Assembly: GCA_003833135.1 (NCBI GenBank)
Contig: QZLH01000952.1
Span: forward strand, 4,640-35,027
Origin: Oehlia diaphana
Lineage: Eukaryota; Glomeromycota; Glomeromycetes; Glomerales; Glomeraceae
DNA: 30,388 nucleotides
Direction: 5' to 3'
The notes under the pieces are model-generated. The model did no database searches, was not told the DNA's origin, and saw only the letters and a list, made by a program, of their open reading frames with translations. Below, piece after piece: positions 1 to 10,168 of the stretch (its first letter is position 1; each line of letters starts with the position of its first letter). The translations under genes were made by a program, and so were the position numbers.

Positions 1-668
1 TCCCACGAATAAATACAACTTTTTTAATGGCTCTTGTATTGATTTCTGAATAACCGTATCTACGCGAAATTGTTCGATCATCTTTTGCTGATTCGTCTAA
101 GAAAATTAGCTGTTCACGTTAGTATTGAATTCCTATATGTGCCATAAAGGCACTGCGAAGTAATTCATTACGTTCTTTGGCTATTTTGTGTAGCTAAAAA
201 TAAATAAATATATGAGAAAACGTGTTATATTTGCATATAAAATGAGATAAAAACCTTCTTTCGTGTTATTCCACAATATGCCAATGATCTCCAAAGTGTA
301 GGAATAGAAACATGTTTACCACTTTGGACTTCCATTTCCTGGACAATTTCACCAAGATACAAATCTGCATTTGTCTGAACTATACCCCGCAGTATCTGTT
401 TATAAAATTTTATTAGTAACATAACAAAATTATAGCTATATATGTTATCAATACCTACATTCATGTCATTACAATCGAAAGTTTTGCGTCATCCTGGTAT
501 TTTTCTCCAGGGGTTTTCTATAGTTCTCCACTTTATATACAAGCGAAGTATTTTGTTTATTAGGCTTATACTGACATAAAGAATTTCGGAAATTCTTCTC
601 TTAGAATAGCCATCATTTTTAAGATATATTATACGCCACTTCAAATCACTACTATATGTTGGAGGCAT
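1..668 (-). pseudogene. Decayed Tc1/mariner transposase, 5' part (runs off left edge)
   Basis: This is the N-terminal part of a Tc1/mariner-type cut-and-paste transposase. Reading from an ATG at 668-666 the frame gives a helix-turn-helix start (MPPTYSSDLKWRIIYL, then GYSKRRISEILYVS). A paired-like second HTH follows at about 400-260 (ADLYLGEIVQEMEV, VSIPTLWRSLAYCGITRKK). The start of the DDE catalytic domain is at about 110-1 (LIFLDESAKDDRTISRRYGY), whose first Asp lies in FLDES. Two likely introns separate these pieces: one starts with GTAGGT near 462 and ends in ACAG near 400, the other runs from about 256 to 195. In-frame stops at 489-491 (TGA) and 119-121 (TAA) break the gene, so this copy is probably inactive. 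The remaining DDE domain and the left terminal repeat lie outside the window. No terminal inverted repeat was recognised on the 668-830 side. Confidence 0.85.
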
Positions 669-830
669 TTTGAAAAAGAAACCTTTAAATTTTCACGAAA
701 ATATTGAGATTATTCGATTTTAGCTTGATATAAGGTTCAAGACAGGGTTGTGGTAACAATATTCACCAGGAAATCTTTATTGTTACAAAGTTTAATCAGG
801 ACAAAGTTTTGAAAAGGGCAGAAATCTTGG
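1..830 (-). mobile_element. Tc1/mariner element remnant, right boundary uncertain
   Basis: The extent is set by the transposase remnant plus about 160 bp of non-coding sequence upstream of its ATG (669-830). It lies directly beyond the apparent 3' end of the neighbouring kinase gene. No terminal inverted repeat or TA target duplication could be identified, so the right boundary is a guess. Confidence 0.45.
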
Positions 831-833
831 AAA

Positions 834-2454
834 TCACGCAATTTTCCCATGATATAATGATCTACATCTGAACACACCTTTTTGAAAACAGCTATAATTA
901 CCTGAACTGAATTGAAAAGATGATAAATCTGAAGAATTTACTGGTTTTGGAAGATTTTTGAAATTTAAAAGTCTACTAGTATAAATTGCTTGTGGATGCA
1001 TTTTGAAGCTTTTGGATTTATTTTCATTTGACCTGTTTTTGAATTTTTCTTCTCTAATTTTATCACATTCTTCTATTTGAAAATAAATTTCACCATTTTG
1101 ACTTTTGGCACTATTATACCATTCATCTAGTGTTTGATACAACTCTTTAGTAGTTGGTCTATTTTTTATTTCAGCATCCCAACATTTTATTATCAAATCT
1201 GCAAGTAACTTTGGTATGTAATTAGAAATTGTTGGTCTAAGTCCTTTACATATTTGAATAGATAAAAATTCATCATGAGGAATATCATTAAAAGGAATTT
1301 CTTCAGAAAGAAATTCGTTCATTATTACTATTCCAAATGAGTAAATATCTGCTGCTTTTGTATATAGTTGTCCACGTAAAACTTCTGGTGCCATATATGG
1401 TAATACTCCATAAATTCCTTCTTCTTTAACTGTTTGCTTTATATTTGCTGGTTGACACATTCCTAAATCACTTATAAATGGATTATTACCATAATATATT
1501 ACCTGAATGAAAATCTTTGTGAACTTTTTCAGCATTATGAATATCTAAAAGTCCTCTTGCAATTTGTTGTAATTTATCAATTTTTGATTTATAATTGATA
1601 TAATTTTTAGATTTATTTAAATAATTTCTCAAATTTCCATCACTACAATATGTAATAACCATAATATACTCTTTATTATTTGGATCTTGAGTAATTCCAT
1701 AACATTGAACAATATCATCAATATAAATCTGAAGATGAGATTTAATCTAATTATCATCAAAAAGGAAAAATTTTATTAATAAATAAATGCAAATAACAAA
1801 CTTTATATATAAGACAAAAAGTAAGTTTAAATTACCTCATTTAAAAATCTGAACATATATCAGAAGAATTATTCAAACTTTTTAATGCATATTTATCAAA
1901 ATATTTGCTTCTATACCACTTTTGATTTTCAATATCCCAATATTCAATATGTCCTTCAGGCCATTCAGCTGAATAAATCTTACCAAAACCACCTTCCGCA
2001 ATATAAGTGATATTTTGAAATTTTTCAAAAGGTATCCAATCAAGATATTTTGTATAATGTACAGCATTAAGTTGTGATTGCTGTATAAATTCATCAACAT
2101 CTTTATTTCCACTAGTCCAATTTTTAAAGTTATCTTTAAATCTTTTAGCATTACAAGATTGACACCAATAATCTCCTGTGCCAGGTTCTTTACATTCTCC
2201 ACATGTTCCATACGCTTGTTTTCTTTTTTCTAAATCTCCTATACAAACTACTCTTTCATCTACATTTTCTGATTCAATAGTTGAATCAATAGTAGGAATT
2301 GTAACATGATACTTTTAATAGACAAAAAATTATTAATATTTTTAACTACAAAAATTCAATAAAATAATTATAATTATTAAAAATATTAAATTGCTATTAC
2401 CTGATATTTACTAGTATTAATATCTTTCCATAAATCTTTTGGTTTTTCATTCAT
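834..2454 (-). pseudogene. TKL-like protein kinase with N-terminal Cys pairs; two frame breaks
   Basis: Predicted Ser/Thr-Tyr kinase of the TKL-like class expanded in Rhizophagus. Exon 1 (2454-2401) encodes 18 residues from ATG; an intron runs from 2400 to 2312. Exon 2 (2311-1836) carries two Cys pairs (CGEC about 55-58, CQSC about 68-71; possibly zinc-binding), the glycine loop AEGGFGKIY (about 123-131) and the lysine motif YALKSLN (Lys about 162). After a second intron (1835-1747), exon 3 has the catalytic loop VHKDFHSGN, DLG in place of DFG, APEVL, and a C-lobe ending near ELYQTLDEWY. Frame is lost twice. A T-run near 1845 is one base short: exon 2 is 476 nt, where 477 would keep the phase. 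A second shift follows HSGNIL near 1490. Either this is a young pseudogene or these are base-call errors. A basic Ser/Asn-rich tail follows; a possible donor at 901 leaves the true 3' end unknown. Confidence 0.8.
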
Positions 2455-3678
2455 AATAATTAATTTGAGTTGTGAATTAAGTTTTAATTTTAGTTACATA
2501 AATAAATAACTACGTTACTCGAAATAAATTTCAGGGCAAAAGAAAAAAAATTAAGAGTTCAATAAATTGCGCACATTTGTATTACTTATTTGTATGACTA
2601 CTATTGTATACATAAGCAGCAGCTGATCATAAAAAATAAATCTAACCCGAAATGGCTAAAATGAAAATGCGAAGTAAATTTATTTCGGTAATGTAGATCA
2701 TAAATTTTTTTCTGTATTTTCAAAAAAAAATAAATAGCAATAAGCCTATAAATAGAAAAATCATTGCCAAATTATATATCAAAAATAAATTAGTTTGGAA
2801 TAAAAATTTTAATTAATATATTTTTAATTAACGAAAATGGATACAAATTATAGTAGTTCACACATAAGCTTTTTTGTCTTTACGCTAGGAAGATACAATA
2901 AATAATAATATTGTATAATTAGTTAAATGAACCATGTCTAGTAAATATGGTAAATGAAAGAAATATAAGGTATTTAATACTATTATCTGTATGGAGAAGA
3001 ATGATCAAACATTGAAGGATCAAAAATTTTATTGTATATACATACGTAAATCAAAAATAATTTTGAAAATTTATTATGCAATTTTAAATTAAGTAAATTT
3101 TAAAAACAAAAAGATAATTTAATTATATTATCTTAAACGTTATTCAATTTATTTAATTATGTATTAAGAGATATATTTTTGAATTGCGACCATATATTCC
3201 ATATTACCTTTGTACTAATCTTACTAACCTTTGATGAGGCGTAAAAAAATTAAGAATGAACAAAGCGTGAAAATTATGGCCAAGTAGTAAATAGCTCATG
3301 TATTAACAAATCCATTTCTACGATAAAAATATTAATAATTGTTTTTAAAAAGATGATCTAACGGATTACAGGTTTCATAAAGATAAATAAAAGCATTATA
3401 AAATAATTAAATATTTCAAAACACAATATTTAAGATGATGATTTGTACTCCTTCATAAAATACCCATGATATAATACTCTGAACCGAATATATATATTAT
3501 TAGATTTATTTGGAAATTGATAAATGACTCATATTGACATCCAACATGCAAAAACATTTCCAAAAATGACTATTTACTTTATTTTCTTAATCCATAAGCT
3601 ATTTAATATATTTCTAAATATAAATTAAAGAAATGCAAATGCGTAAACATGTATTATTTGCTTTTCTGCACTTGAACT
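2455..3678. other. Intergenic, AT-rich, no gene recognised
   Basis: I see only AT-rich sequence with short A/T runs and no convincing reading frame or RNA gene. The first ~100 bp upstream of the kinase ATG should hold its promoter, but no distinct TATA box stands out. Confidence 0.5.
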
Positions 3679-3732
3679 ACGCGTAAACGCACTTTTTATT
3701 TTTCTTTAGCACTTGAACTACGCGTAAACACG
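3668..3732 (+). promoter_or_regulatory. Tandem MCB-like sites (two ACGCGTAAAC copies)
   Basis: A block reading CACTTGAACTACGCGTAAAC occurs twice, at 3669-3688 and 3710-3729, with a 41-bp period. Each copy contains ACGCGT, the MluI cell-cycle box bound by MBF-type regulators in yeasts. In the second copy it is followed by GTAAACA, a forkhead-type core. The sites lie 35-85 bp upstream of a small ORF that starts at 3763. The regulatory role is inferred from motif and position only. Confidence 0.4.
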
Positions 3733-3762
3733 CCTTTTCTTTTCCTTTATTATTTTTTGATT

Positions 3763-3852
3763 ATGTCTAAAGCCAACCCACTTATTCTTTCAGATGAAGT
3801 TGAAAAACTTGAATTAGAAAACATAAAGCTATGCAAAGAATTAGAAAATTAA
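3763..3852 (+). CDS. Small ORF, 29 aa, heptad-like acidic/leucine-rich; possibly first exon or relic
   Basis: An ATG at 3763 opens 29 codons (starts MSKANPLILSDEVEKLELEN) ending in TAA at 3850-3852. The second half is rich in Leu, Glu and Lys with heptad-like spacing, as in a short coiled coil. It follows the two ACGCGTAAAC sites. I do not recognise the family. It may be the stub of a longer coiled-coil protein, a first exon, or chance. No continuation was found downstream. Confidence 0.3.
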   Translation: MSKANPLILSDEVEKLELENIKLCKELEN

Positions 3853-4815
3853 TTTTTTTATTTTAGTTTAATAAATAAAATTGTTATATCATGTTTATTT
3901 TAAGATACTATTTGTTATTTTCATGTATTGATTGTCATGTATTATTATTTTTTGTACGCTAAAAATTCATACATGTATGGTTTATTACAAGTCTGTATGG
4001 ATTTGCATACATAGATTGAAACCATACTGCGTAAAAGCACACATACCATACAGTACATACATAAAAAACCATACCATACAGGTTTAAGTAACACCTCGAA
4101 ATATTTGGTATATCATAGCGAATAATCGGTATATCATTAATCACTATAATGAATTTACTGAATAGTTCGTTAAAAATTATTATTTTAATTTTACATAATA
4201 AATTGCACAAATTTAAAATTTTAACATGAAATTATATTAATCACTATATGAATATTTTTGAAGATGGAATAGAACTTTTTTCGTACTGTTGTAGGTGGTT
4301 TATGTTTCCTATGAAATTCATTAAGTTATTACTATTATTTGTTATAGGTTTTACAGGATGAGCTTTCAGTATTATTAAAAATAGCCAGGGTAATAAAACA
4401 GCAGTAAGTTATGAGCGTATTCATTACTTATTAATTTTATGTGTCGTTTCAGCGAGAAATTGTTAGTTCTTTATAGTAAGTTTATTTCGCATAAATTCTT
4501 TGGTATATTCATAAATTTTGGAAAAAATCGGTATAAACAATAATTCTTCATTATATTCGTAAAAAAAAAATCAAAAGTAATTCGTTAATTTTTTTCATGT
4601 ATCAAAATCCGTATCATGCCCAAGATTCGCTATATCATAAATTTCTATATGCAAAAGCTTTATTAATATATATAGCGTCAGAATTCTTTTATATAAAGTT
4701 GAGATGCTTGATATTTCTTCTTCACCTTCTTCAAATCTGCTTTAATTTCTTTTCTTCTATAACCACAATATTAATCTAGAAAATTTACAATCGAGCTATA
4801 TCAAAATTGGAATAT
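3853..4815. other. Intergenic, with a CATAC-rich inverted-repeat patch
   Basis: The stretch 3970-4085 is rich in short CCATACAG/GTATGG words on both strands. Part of it (ACCATACAGTACATACAT, 4045-4062) nearly matches the right half of the palindromic element at 10128-10144. The rest is AT-rich without a credible gene. Small reading frames at 3959-4210 and 4597-4779 have no recognisable features. Confidence 0.45.
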
Positions 4816-5235
4816 TTATTTTAATCCTTTAGCTGGTGGTCTTTCAATTGAATTAGAATTCATACATTTATAAGCTAATTTCTTATAACATTCAGGTGTT
4901 CCCTTTCCAAATTCTGGTCTTAGCCCACTACATACGGCTAAGTTTTTATTGTAAAAAGATAGTTTTCCTGATGATAATAATACACCTAGATTATAAATAT
5001 CGGACGGTGATATATATGGTTCTTTATTTAAGACTTCTGGTGCAATATATGGCATTACTCCATATACTTTATCATCTGTTCTTTGTTCATTTGCTAGTCT
5101 TGATAATCCAAAATCTGAAATATAAGATATATTCTATTTTCACTATAAAAATCTTTATGAAAGTATTCTAATTCAAGTACTGTAATTGCATTAAGTTAAT
5201 TGATATTTGACGCAGTAATCCAATTTTATCTATCC
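4816..5235 (-). pseudogene. Protein kinase relic (catalytic loop to C-lobe only)
   Basis: This is a fragment of a TKL-like kinase. Frame-broken pieces read, in order: a helix like LLRQIS...LNAITVLE (about 5235-5175), HKDFYSEN (degenerate catalytic loop), YISDFGLSRLANEQ (activation segment with DFG), VYGVMPYIAPEVL (APE motif), SDIYNLGVLL, and a C-lobe end LAYKCMNSNSIERP (conserved Arg in the RP motif) with TAA at 4816-4818. At least one frameshift lies between the catalytic loop and DFG, and another upstream. No glycine loop or catalytic lysine is visible, and the C-lobe is shorter than in the kinase at 834-2454. It should have no kinase activity. It probably comes from the same expanded family. 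Confidence 0.8.
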
Positions 5236-6720
5236 ATAAAATGTAGGAATAATAGCATTAATAATACGACTATTCAAACCCATTTTAAAACATAATCATC
5301 TTTACAAATTTGATACCATACATCTATACACACGATTTTTTTCAAAAAAAAAAAATCTATTTCCCACATTATTAATTCAAAGTGGCACTTTTCGCTCCGA
5401 TTGTGGCACTTGTATTTATTTTTTTATTACTCACATGTATTAATAAAATACCGTGAAGATACTTCATTCTTACTGTATCACCTGATATGTTAAAAATTAG
5501 ATTGTAATATGAAATCACGATCTAAAAAAGTTTGGCACTTTTTTTATATGAAGTTTTGTAACTGTAAAGCATATTTTGGCGAACTGATGGTTCAGATCAA
5601 ATTTGTGCGATAATCAATTTCTTATATATCCTCAAAAATTTTTCTCAATTCATCCATTCGTGCTACTCTCTTTGTAATACTCTTTATATAAATCTAATTT
5701 ATTAGATATCATCTCCAGTTCTACAGGTAACATTAAAACGGAAATTGTTCGCCTCGCTGTATCTCAAAAGGAAAAGCTAGTTTACTTGCCTATTTCACTA
5801 AACATAAAGATCAACAATCATTCTCAGACTTTGGTAATTTTGATGCAGATGAAGACAAACTTAAATATCTTAGGGCTTCTTGAATGGTATGCTTTACAGA
5901 AATTATACAGAAGTATAAGAATAATGTGACTTAAATTCTCGTCTTCTTTCATATTTGCCAATATTATCGAATACTTACTTATTCTTGTGCTTTCTTTCCT
6001 CCTACTTATCATCAAACCCGCACAAAAAAATTCGTGTTACCTTAGAATAGTCCGTTGGCAAGTGAGATGTAATACATTAGTCACATTAGTCAACATGAGT
6101 GAACGCAACCTAGACTGATTTTTCTTCTACGATAATTTCGAATATTTTGCTTTCTCATTTCTTAACCAGTAAAAAATTCTTTTGTAGGTAATTTCCTGAT
6201 GTAGCTTCTCTGTAGAAAGGAATCAAGGAGTTTAGCCTTAGAGTTTTAGGAAGTGGAAGTATCGAGCCTTTCATAACAAAATAAATAGTTTACTCAACCA
6301 TAAAGATTTTCCGATAAGCGGTCAACTTTTTTTTTTAACCAAAGATGCATGAATTACAATATTAAATTTTATGTAATAAATCCAATAAGAGAGAATTCCT
6401 ATTATCTTACAACAAATTAGGCTTGAACTTTTTTTCGATCTGCTGTGTAAATCATGAACACAAATCGGCTGTTGTATCTATTAGTAATCGTACTGTGGCA
6501 ATTAACAACACGTGTCAATGTAAACATCACAACATCACAGGAGAGGCAGATAATAGATTACACGTGACCAAGGTACGATGTACTACACACCTGACTTAAA
6601 GTTTTCATAGTGTTCGCTTCGCTCCAGACAAAAAATTTAGTTTATTTATGGCATATAAAAAAAAAAAGTAAATTTAATTAAATATAACTTAATTATTTAT
6701 TTTTATCAAAATATCACATT
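5236..6720. other. Intergenic, with an unrecognised coding-like fragment
   Basis: On the + strand, 5764-5932 reads as 39 codons (KGKASLLAYFTKHKDQQSF, then FGNFDADEDKLKYL), one TGA at 5881-5883, then 16 more codons in the same frame. That looks like a decayed exon of a protein I cannot name. GTGGCACTT is repeated near 5391 and 5402. Otherwise I see nothing definite. Confidence 0.4.
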
Positions 6721-8435
6721 TTAGAATTTTCTTGGTTTAAATTTAACAATTAATTCTTTACAAATTGTAATGACATTAGAACTAGATTTAAGTGGAGCAT
6801 TTATATCTACCAATTCAAGATCATATTTTCTATAAATTGATGCTAATAAACATTTTAATTCTATCATCGCCAATTTTCTTCCAGGACAAATTCTAATTCC
6901 ACCTCCAAACATAGTAAAAGAATTTTTAACATATTTCTTTTCAAGTAAATATTTATCACTTTCATCAATTTTATAAAATCTATCAGGATCGAATTTTTCA
7001 GGATCAGTCCAATAATCTTTACGTCTCATTATTGCATAATAAAATATTGAAAATGAAGTTCTTTCTGACCAATTAAATCCTCCGACAATATCTTTTTCAT
7101 TATTTACACGACCAATTGAAAAACTTAAAGGACAATTTCGATTCACTTCTTTAATAATTGCATCACAATATTTTAATTTATCAAGATCATTATATGTTAT
7201 GGATTTTGTTCCAAGAACTTCATCCAATTCTTTTTGAAAACGTTGTTTCACCTCAGGATAACGTCCGAGATAATACACGACGAAACAAAAAAAATTTGCT
7301 GTCTAAAATTTTTTTTTTTTAAAAAAAAAAAAAAGTTAAAATACGTAAAATTTTTTTAAAATAAAAGAATTTTTTTTTTTTTTTTACTTACAGTAATAGT
7401 TCCAGCACCCATGGAATCGATTATACTTCCAAATATTTCTTCATCTGTCATCGGTCTTAATAAATCATCATCAGCATGTTTTACTGGATTGATATCACGT
7501 TTCGTATTTGCGGTTATATGAGACGTTAACATATCATGACGAAGAGGTTGATCTAAAGGTGTATTCTCAATTTCAATCCTTCTTTTTTTAATAATTTCAT
7601 ATACTTTATTATATAAAAAATCTCTATTTTTCAATAAACTCTTCACTTTTCCACGAATAAAAGGAACATAATGACGTATGAACCTATTAAAAATCACAAA
7701 ATAAACAATTCCTTTTAAAAAAGTATCGATTGATTGAATAAAATTTTCAGATTCTTTAACTTTTTCTCTTTCTTTTTCATTTAAAAAAATAATATTATTT
7801 TCATGAGCAATATTTTTATAATAAGAAATTACAGTATCATTTTTCACACCAGTAGAAATTCTAAAAATTATTTCATTTGAAAATCTATGCATCCATTTAA
7901 TAAGATCCAATTCATAATTTTCTCCAAGATTATTCCAACAAGATTCCATTTCATTCCATAATTCATTAGTCCATTCAACGGCTTGATAATTAAAACTTGG
8001 AGTCATCATAGCTTGAGTATAAAATTGACGTTTATATTTCCAAGATTTTGGATCATTATTACTAGCTAATCCTTGTAATCCATATTCAGCGGAACCTTCA
8101 AAATGAATATTTCTAAAAGGATATTTAGTTTTTGTTGAAGATATATTCATATTTTCAATTAAATCAATATTACATAATACGATCAAACGTTTCCCTGCCA
8201 TATTTATTTCAAACATATCTCCATATTTTTCATGCATTAACATTAACCATTCATTAAATTCAAATCCTCTTTTTTGATGAACGTTACCAAGAATTGGAAG
8301 TGGAAATGGACCAGGTAAAGGATTTGGACGAATGAAATAATTATAATAATATTTAGCTACATAAAAAATTATACAAACTAACAAAAAAGAAAGTATATCA
8401 AAAATTCCGAATGAAAATGGAATTATGAATATCAT
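6721..8435 (-). CDS. Cytochrome P450 monooxygenase, two exons, 541 aa
   Basis: A membrane-anchored class II-type P450, expected to take electrons from a P450 reductase at the ER. Exon 1 is 8435-7392 (348 codons). An 89-bp GTAAGT...TTTTAG intron (7391-7303) follows, then exon 2, 7302-6721, ending in TAA. Residues 8-29 form a hydrophobic anchor, followed by the proline hinge LPGPFPLPILGN (40-51). The I-helix motif is AGTITT (344-349), split by the intron. The K-helix ExxR is E400-R403, PEKFDPDRF is at 449-457, and the heme loop FGGGIRICPG (480-489) has its ligand at Cys487. Length is normal for a fungal P450. The consensus acidic residue of (A/G)Gx(D/E)T(T/S) is replaced by Ile347, so oxygen activation may be unusual. 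The substrate cannot be read from sequence; fungal relatives act on sterols, fatty acids or xenobiotics. Confidence 0.93.
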
Positions 8436-8494
8436 TTTTTTTTTTTCTTTTTTATGTGTGTAAATAGAAATGTAAAAATTAGAAATAACAAGGA

Positions 8495-8519
8495 CCTTTA
8501 TATATTTTATATTTATACC
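8495..8519 (-). promoter_or_regulatory. TATA-like sequences upstream of the P450 gene
   Basis: On the minus strand TATATAAAGG (8504-8495) lies about 60 bp upstream of the P450 ATG, and GGTATAAATA (8519-8510) is just before it. Either could be the TATA box. The assignment rests on motif and distance. Confidence 0.45.
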
Positions 8520-9988
8520 GGAAATTTAAGTTAACTTTTTTAATAATAAACTTAAACTTTGTAGCACTGAAAAAAAAAAAAAAAAACTCTAAATTAGCAT
8601 AATTAAAGGACTACAACGAACTCTGGATAATAGTTTGACCGTTTTATTTTTTTAAATATGAAACCAAAAAAAAAACCAGATCAATTTACATAAATTCGGA
8701 TAAGTTTTGCAGATCTTAATTTTTATCCGGGTAAAATTTTTACCTTATTTAATTATGGGCAAAATTTTCATTAAAAATTTCTTCAACGAAGAACCATAAT
8801 TGTATTCACTTTTTAAAATTAAGTTTTCCGGATAGTTTAAAATATTTGTTGGGCGTTTTTTGCATAAATTTACTATCCAAAATTTTTTCATTAATAATCA
8901 TTTAAAGATATTTTTATGTCAATCACTAAACTTTGGTTATTTATTTTTTCCATTTGACGACCAATTCTTAAATTATCATTGATCTACATGCAAAATTGCC
9001 ATAAAATTTTGATAAAAACGTCCATTTAATCTTTAAATTTACCGTAACGTAAAAAAGAAAATTGTGATAGACATAAAACAATTGACAAAGGAGACTTTTT
9101 GTTCTAAACTTATAAGGATGAATGTTAGTAAATCATGAATACACGAACAACTTGTAAAGTGGGTATCATATTCACAAAAATATTTACAGTAATTATTACT
9201 CAATTTTGCGACGTATTAATAAAAAAATATTAATTTTTACAATAAAGATATTAATTCATGCGAAATATTTTAAAATTATTACATTTTAATAGAAATATTA
9301 TTCATTATAAATTATAATTACGTTTATCTTAAATAATATAATATAAACTGAATAAAACTAGTTATTCTATTATATAAAAATATCTCAAAAAAATCAATTT
9401 AACTAATTAAAACTTTCTTGTAACCCATTAAAAATACGTCCATACCAAGTATAATTTCAATTTTTTTTTTCTGTTTATAGTCAGAAATAGTTTAAAATTA
9501 GTCTACTTGGTACATGTAAAAATAAGATTATAGAAAATTCATTAATCAAACAATTACTCTACTCTGGAGTCCAAGTCTGTCCAAGTAATACCTATAGTCC
9601 TATAAGAATAAAAAAATTAATAAAGTCTTATTAATGATTTCCAAAGTCCAATAATTCAGGACAATCAAGATTCTATATAAAGAATAGGAATATTGGTAAA
9701 TTTTCATCTCCACACCCGGATTTCATTAAACAAGTAATAAGGAGCTTCTGAAAAATTATATATTTATATAAATCACAAATCAAAAAAATAAGAATATAAA
9801 AAGACTTGGTCCATTAATTCTATTTGAATCCCAGTTGTTAATTAGATAACATCGGTATCAACTAAATTAAATATAAAAATAAAAAAAAAAATTTAGACTG
9901 ACTTAAAAAGGAAAAAATAGAAAAAAAAGATTACCAATTTACCATAACATGTCAACACCTCCTTTTAATTTGAAAATATTAATAATAT
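8520..9988. other. Intergenic, no gene recognised
   Basis: AT-rich sequence with long A/T runs (for example around 8571-8586 and 9885-9893). No reading frame with recognisable motifs, and no RNA gene identified. Confidence 0.5.
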
Positions 9989-10168
9989 GAAACATGTCAT
10001 GTATAGAGGCCTATGTATGTACGTATAGTGGTCAATGTATGGCCACGTCCGGTATACATCACCCTACAGTATACATCACCCCACCTTACAGTATGGTAAA
10101 AATGACCATACATACCGTACGTTGATCACCATACAGACATACATAGGCCTCTATACATGACATGTTTC
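9989..10168. mobile_element. 180-bp near-palindromic (MITE-like) element with perfect 32-bp arms
   Basis: The arms 9989-10020 and 10137-10168 are exact reverse complements over 32 bp; the left arm begins GAAACATGTCATGTATAGAG. Complementarity continues imperfectly inward, so the whole unit could fold into one long hairpin. The centre holds direct repeats of GTATACATCACCC (10051 and 10069) followed by ACAGTATGG. It is richer in G and C than its surroundings. No clean target-site duplication was found next to the arms. It fits a foldback or MITE-like non-autonomous element. A shorter related patch occurs at about 3970-4085. Confidence 0.7.

Noticed and set aside
1882..2211. 109-codon minus-strand frame in the kinase region
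   Set aside because: It is the wrong frame of kinase exon 2. The overlapping frame gives the Cys pairs, glycine loop and lysine motif.
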